The notes under the pieces: generated by a model | Database searches by the model: none | Told to the model about the DNA's origin: nothing | The model's input: the letters and a program-made list of their open reading frames with translations, nothing else | Shown here: piece by piece, positions 60,205 to 64,000 of the stretch | Layout of the letters: each line of letters opens with the position of its first letter | Position numbering within the stretch: position 1 is the first letter of the stretch | Translations under genes and position numbers: made by a program | DNA from: Bacteroidota bacterium | GTDB taxonomy: Bacteria; Bacteroidota; Bacteroidia; Sphingobacteriales; Sphingobacteriaceae | Direction: 5' to 3' | Assembly (NCBI GenBank): GCA_023450085.1 | Contig: JAEXHI010000030.1 | Coordinates: forward strand, 372,001-436,000 | DNA length: 64,000 nt

Positions 60205-63042
60205 ATGACACCATTTTTAAAAGAAGTTGCAGAAGATTTGGTTGCCAAATTTAGTGATAATTTACAGTATTGTGCCATTGTATTTAACAACAATAGGCCG
60301 GCAACGTATTTGCGTAAATATTTAGCCGATATTATTCAGAAACCGTTTTTTAGTCCTGCTATATATACCATCCAAGAATTTTTTGCAGGTAGCGTAAAGG
60401 AAAAGCCAGCCGATTTCTATTTACAATTCTTTACTCTACTTAAGGTATATAATAGGCTGTTGGAAGAAGAGGGACTTGCTCCAATGAAGAGCAGTCAGTT
60501 TTTCCCTTTGGCCAAAATTATGCTCAGCGATTTTGCCCAGATAGATAATGACTTGGTAGATGCCAACAAGCTTTATCAGGAAATGGAAGACGTGGCACAA
60601 ATTAATCTGGAATTCGATTACCTCAGCAAAGAGCAATATGAGTTTTTAGCGCAGTTTTGGCAATCCTACAGCGAAGGAAAGCATAAAAAACAGCAAGAGC
60701 TTTTTATTAAAATGTGGCGAAGAATGCCGCGTTTAAATCAACTGTTTCACGAAGAGCTAAAAACACAAAATTACATCACCAATGGCCAAGTTTATCGCCA
60801 TTTGGCCAATACAGATTTAACCACTTCAGATTTTATCAATTCTTTTAATCGAGGGAAAATCATATTTGTTGGCTTTAATGCGCTAACCAGAGCCGAAGCA
60901 AAAGTATTTACACATTTGCAGGAAGCGGATAAGGCTTTATTTTACTTTGATGTTGACACCTACTACCTAGAGGACGAGCTTCAAGAAGCAGGATTGTTCC
61001 TGCGAAAGAACTTTAAACAGCTAGGTTTAAAAAACGTATTTGAAGATGACGATAACGGTTTTGCTTCTGAAAAACATGCAGTGAATGTATACAAAGTTCA
61101 GGGGCATAGTGCGCAAGCAAAAATCCTCAATCAAATTATTGCAGAGGAGGATGCCGAAGAAGAAGTTGGTACTACTGCTGTTATTTTAGCGGATGAACAA
61201 TTGTTGATGCCAGCCCTGCAAACCATTAATGACGGCATTGACCTTAACGTTACCATGGGTTTTGCTTTAGCAGGTTCTACTGTTTTTGGACTAGCCGATT
61301 TATGGTTGTCCACACAATTGGAACTGAAAGAAACAAATAAGGTAACTTATCAGACTTTGGAAGCCTTTGTTACTCATCCACTGACGGGATTAAGCGCAAA
61401 ACTAAAGTCCAACGTACAAGAAGCGCTATTGCGTGATAATGTAGTCAGTATTGATTTGCATCGTTTAATTAAACAGGGTGGTATTTTCGAAAGGTTTTAT
61501 CAAAAGATAGAAGAACCGTCTCGTTTGGTAGAAGAACTGCTAAGCGTGATGAAATATATGCTAGCACGCCTATCCACACAACGGTCATTGAAAAAAATTG
61601 ATGCCGATTTGCTGGTGAAAACCATTGAAGAGCTCACACGATTGAATGATACGCTAAGAAACTTTGTAGCGGGGGAAGAGTACCGCTTTGTGGTGCAGCT
61701 CATACAAAAATCTTTGTTGGGCGTAGCCGTGCCTTTAAGCGGAGATCCCTTAAAAGGTGTTCAGTTGATGGGCTTATTGGAAAGCCGTAACCTCAATTTT
61801 GATAAACTCGTTTTTCTGGGTTTCAACGAAGGGATTATCCCTAAAACATCCATTGGCAATAGTTTTATCCCCGATAGTATTCGCAGGGCTTACGGCTTGC
61901 CCGTACTGGAAAATTTGGATGCTATTTCGTCTTATATGGTCTATCGTTTATTGCAGAGGGCTAAGGATATCAATTTTGTCTATAATAGTTTAACTGACGA
62001 ACGAAATAGTGGTGAAGTCAGTAGGATATTGAAACAATTGGAGTATGAAAGTAATTTCAGTTTCAATTATCAGTCCTTAAATCTACCCGTGAGTACAGAG
62101 CCTAAAGAGGAGATTTTTATCGATAAAAAAGATCCTGTAATACAAGCTGCTTTGCAACGATACTTGAAGGGAGAGAAGATTTTATCGCCATCGGCCTTAA
62201 CTATGTATATCTCCAATCCCATTGATTTTTTCTTTAGGTACATTGCCGAAATTAAGGAGCCAGAAGAAGTGACCGCAGTGATAGAGGCCAATCAGATAGG
62301 TTCTATATTGCACAAGGTAATGGAGTATTTCTATATAGGGGAAATTGGAAAAGAAGTTACTGCCGAAGTGATTGTGCTGAAGAGAAAAGCATTAAACCAG
62401 ATGGTCACTAAGTCTTTTAATTTTGTAATGACCAACAAGGAAGAAGCTACTTTAGAGTATTCTGGCATGCAAAAGGTAATTTTGGCAATTGTAGAAGCCT
62501 ATGCAAATATCATCTTAAATAGAGATGAAGCCGACGCCCCTTTTACCATCCTTAGCTTGGAAGAAAAAATAAGCACCGAGTTGGAATTTGAGCTCGATGG
62601 CAAAATGCAGCAGGTCAAACTGTTTGGTTTTATTGATAGGGTAGACGAACGCAATGGTGTAACCCGTATCATCGACTATAAAACTGGAAGTGATAAGCTT
62701 ACTTTTTCAGAGATAGATAAACTGTTTGATACCGATGGAAAAAATATCAACAAAGCTTTAATTCAAACGCTAATTTATACCTATGCTTACGAAAGACAGT
62801 CGGGTAGGCAAGGCGTGGAGCCGAGTTTATTTGTAGTAAAAACGATGGCCGATGGGAATGTCTACTTTAGATCTAGGAAGTCTACACTATCTGATGCTTA
62901 TTTGGAAGAAGTTAAGCCGTTGTTTTTAGCTCATTTGCAACAGAAGGTAGCGGAAATTTTTGATTTGAATATTCCGTTTAGGGCAAGTGAAGTGCCAGAC
63001 AATTACAGTTATTCTATTTATAAAACCTTGTTTGGTGTTTAA
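60205..63042 (+). CDS. AddB-like PD-(D/E)XK nuclease subunit lacking iron-sulphur cysteines
   Basis: 945 residues. The N-terminal and central parts have the AddB helicase-like fold without a Walker A, with LESRNLNFDKLVFLGFNEG and FIPDSIRRAYGLP as conserved segments. The C-terminal nuclease has GSILHKVMEYF and GFIDRVDERNGVTRIIDYKTG with active-site Asp/Lys. AddB family members carry four cysteines around the nuclease that hold a 4Fe-4S cluster. Here the first position is N671 in YISNPIDFFF, and the CxxCxxxxxC positions are Y934, S937 and F943. The whole chain has only one Cys, near residue 23. Partner of the AddA-like protein. Confidence 0.9.
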   Translation: MTPFLKEVAEDLVAKFSDNLQYCAIVFNNNRPATYLRKYLADIIQKPFFSPAIYTIQEFFAGSVKEKPADFYLQFFTLLKVYNRLLEEEGLAPMKSSQFFPLAKIMLSDFAQIDNDLVDANKLYQEMEDVAQINLEFDYLSKEQYEFLAQFWQSYSEGKHKKQQELFIKMWRRMPRLNQLFHEELKTQNYITNGQVYRHLANTDLTTSDFINSFNRGKIIFVGFNALTRAEAKVFTHLQEADKALFYFDVDTYYLEDELQEAGLFLRKNFKQLGLKNVFEDDDNGFASEKHAVNVYKVQGHSAQAKILNQIIAEEDAEEEVGTTAVILADEQLLMPALQTINDGIDLNVTMGFALAGSTVFGLADLWLSTQLELKETNKVTYQTLEAFVTHPLTGLSAKLKSNVQEALLRDNVVSIDLHRLIKQGGIFERFYQKIEEPSRLVEELLSVMKYMLARLSTQRSLKKIDADLLVKTIEELTRLNDTLRNFVAGEEYRFVVQLIQKSLLGVAVPLSGDPLKGVQLMGLLESRNLNFDKLVFLGFNEGIIPKTSIGNSFIPDSIRRAYGLPVLENLDAISSYMVYRLLQRAKDINFVYNSLTDERNSGEVSRILKQLEYESNFSFNYQSLNLPVSTEPKEEIFIDKKDPVIQAALQRYLKGEKILSPSALTMYISNPIDFFFRYIAEIKEPEEVTAVIEANQIGSILHKVMEYFYIGEIGKEVTAEVIVLKRKALNQMVTKSFNFVMTNKEEATLEYSGMQKVILAIVEAYANIILNRDEADAPFTILSLEEKISTELEFELDGKMQQVKLFGFIDRVDERNGVTRIIDYKTGSDKLTFSEIDKLFDTDGKNINKALIQTLIYTYAYERQSGRQGVEPSLFVVKTMADGNVYFRSRKSTLSDAYLEEVKPLFLAHLQQKVAEIFDLNIPFRASEVPDNYSYSIYKTLFGV

Positions 63043-63107
63043 TTATGGCTAAATTGTTTGACTGTTCGTTAAAAATGGTATTCTAACTCGTTAATCTAAA
63101 ATTGTAA

Positions 63108-63659
63108 ATGCTTAACCTAAATTTTAATCCATTTCCTGTTTTGCAAACTCAACGATTGTTGCTGCGACAAGTGGTTGAGGCCGATGTACCGTCGATTATA
63201 AAAATAAGGGGTAATGAAGAGGCCATGCACTATATTCCGCGTCCAAGGGCAAAAACTACGGAAGATGCGCTAAGTGTAATAACGATGCTCACCAACGGTA
63301 TTAAAGAAGGCAAGTCAATCAATTGGGCAATCTGCAATGCTCAAGATCCCAATGAAATATATGGAATCATGGGTTATGTCAATTTTTACCCACAGTTACT
63401 GAAAGCTGAAATAGGTTACATGTTACATCCAGATTATTGGGGGCAAGGTTATGTTCCCGAAGCCATTATCGTAGTGGAACAATTTGGTTTTGAAAACATT
63501 AATCTAGCGTTGATAGAAGCCAAGATAGATCCACGGAATGATAATTCCAGAAAAGTGCTGTTAAGAAACAACTATCAATTTGACCGATTGGTGCAAAAAG
63601 AAATGACTTTCGAAAATGAAGCCTTAGATTCGGAATACTATATAAAGCACCGTATGTAA
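63108..63659 (+). CDS. GNAT family N-acetyltransferase (RimJ/RimL type)
   Basis: 183 residues. The N-terminal LQTQRLLLRQVVEADVPSI and motif A LHPDYWGQGYVPEAIIVVEQ (about 107-126) place it in the RimJ/RimL branch, which acetylates alpha-amino groups or small molecules. The fold ends SRKVLLRNNYQFDRLVQKEM. Substrate unknown. A -7-like TAAAATTG lies just before the start. Confidence 0.88.
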   Translation: MLNLNFNPFPVLQTQRLLLRQVVEADVPSIIKIRGNEEAMHYIPRPRAKTTEDALSVITMLTNGIKEGKSINWAICNAQDPNEIYGIMGYVNFYPQLLKAEIGYMLHPDYWGQGYVPEAIIVVEQFGFENINLALIEAKIDPRNDNSRKVLLRNNYQFDRLVQKEMTFENEALDSEYYIKHRM

Positions 63660-63664
63660 ATTCT

Positions 63665-63672
63665 TATATTTG
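63665..63672 (+). promoter_or_regulatory. candidate -7 box of the 65-residue gene
   Basis: TATATTTG is an exact TAnnTTTG match ending 4 bases before the ATG at 63677; no clear -33 box. If used, the transcript would be leaderless. Confidence 0.35.
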
Positions 63673-63676
63673 TAAT

Positions 63677-63874
63677 ATGCAGCGACTAGATAGAACAGCA
63701 TTCAAAGCGCATACTGCCGCACAAGCAGATAAATCTGATGCGGCTGTATACAAAAAAATGACCTGGCAAGATAGGTTGCGGATTGCCAATTATCTTAATA
63801 GTGTTGCCTATAATTATCCAGAATTTAACCCTCCAAAAATGGATAAGACTTTCTTTAGGATAAAGAGTAGGTGA
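63677..63874 (+). CDS. 65-residue protein coupled to a nucleotidyltransferase
   Basis: 65 residues, basic, no membrane helix. The segment MTWQDRLRIANYLNSVAYNYPEFNPPKMDKTFF is a compact helical domain. Its stop codon (63872-63874) is followed one base later by the nucleotidyltransferase start. Short partners of this type next to a nucleotidyltransferase recur in Bacteroidota; an antitoxin-like or substrate-adaptor role is possible but inferred only from position. Confidence 0.78.
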   Translation: MQRLDRTAFKAHTAAQADKSDAAVYKKMTWQDRLRIANYLNSVAYNYPEFNPPKMDKTFFRIKSR

Positions 63875-63875
63875 T

Positions 63876-64000
63876 ATGGGCAACATATTTAATGAAGATT
63901 TTCGAGAGTTTATCCAAGCATTAAATCACCATGATGTTAAATACATCCTAATTGGTGGCTATTCAGTAATTTTGCATGGCTACTCTCGGACCACTGGGGA
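63876..64000 (+). CDS. nucleotidyltransferase (partial, cut by window end)
   Basis: The first 41 residues are visible: FNEDFREFIQALNHHDVKYI followed by the nucleotidyltransferase motif LIGGYSVILHGYSRTTG. The GG...hG.SR.T pattern is that of the AbiEii/MNT-like nucleotidyltransferase group; the catalytic D-x-D that normally follows lies beyond the window. The start at 63876 is one base after the upstream stop. Toxin, antitoxin or housekeeping roles cannot be separated from this fragment. Confidence 0.75.
   Translation, partial: MGNIFNEDFREFIQALNHHDVKYILIGGYSVILHGYSRTTG

Overview
The window is a chromosomal stretch of an AT-rich member of the Bacteroidota, most likely a Sphingobacteriaceae genome of the Pedobacter type. 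The evidence is the gene order pyk / IPExxxVDY protein / acpP-fabF-rnc, the many proteins with Bacteroidota-only signatures (IPExxxVDY, DUF6600, CarboxypepD_reg-like, PorT-like barrels), almost no Shine-Dalgarno sequences, and promoters that fit the Bacteroidota pattern TTTG-N(17-20)-TAnnTTTG. No insertion sequence, prophage, rRNA operon, SusC/SusD pair or CRISPR array is visible. Only one tRNA gene (tRNA-Ser GGA) is present.

Layout. 0.2-5.4 kb (minus strand): MHS-type MFS transporter with a small membrane partner, an SDR oxidoreductase, a short AraC regulator, a nucleoid-associated protein and a TerC family protein. 5.6-9.5 kb: secreted amidase (+), a DUF6600 secreted protein (-), an RsmI-like methyltransferase (+). 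9.5-10.6 kb (-): YtxH / holin-superfamily / unknown protein operon. 10.8-16.6 kb (-): a four-gene signalling cassette (sigma-54 response regulator, large membrane sensor kinase, single-domain response regulator, and a REC-PAS-kinase hybrid whose phospho-accepting histidine is replaced by Glu). 16.7-28.2 kb: housekeeping genes (enoyl-CoA hydratase, B12-binding protein, glnS, nadD, gmk, yicC, plsC-like, rnc, fabF, acpP, pyk). 28.3-33.7 kb: tRNA-Ser and assorted accessory genes (Crp/Fnr, GNAT, VOC, lipoproteins, class C serine hydrolase, S66 peptidase).

33.8-42.2 kb is an accessory block with four GNAT genes, an EamA exporter and two MocR-type (GntR + aminotransferase-like) regulators. Each MocR gene is divergent from a transporter or operon. 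The second faces a tight five-gene operon GNAT-GNAT-AAA ATPase-YggS-glutamine amidotransferase. 42.3-49.8 kb: DPP-IV-like peptidase, methyltransferase, an ECF sigma factor coupled to a protein with an inner-membrane helix, a long linker and an outer-membrane barrel (dual-membrane anti-sigma architecture), and a PQQ-type sugar dehydrogenase with its cytochrome c. 49.9-54.1 kb: an unlisted 57-residue gene, a PorT-like barrel, a GH3 enzyme, a 650-bp repeat-rich gap and a thioredoxin. 54.2-63.0 kb (+): TatD, TcdA, QueD, then a translationally coupled AddA-like / membrane protein / AddB-like operon in which the AddB has lost every iron-sulphur cysteine. 63.1-64 kb: GNAT, then a 65-residue protein coupled to a nucleotidyltransferase cut by the window end.

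Most promising for follow-up: the sigma / trans-envelope anti-sigma pair, the AddA-membrane protein-AddB operon with a cysteine-less AddB, the MocR-faced GNAT/AAA/YggS/GATase operon, the kinase with a Glu in its H-box, and several palindromic intergenic repeats, three of which share a CGTCAT end.
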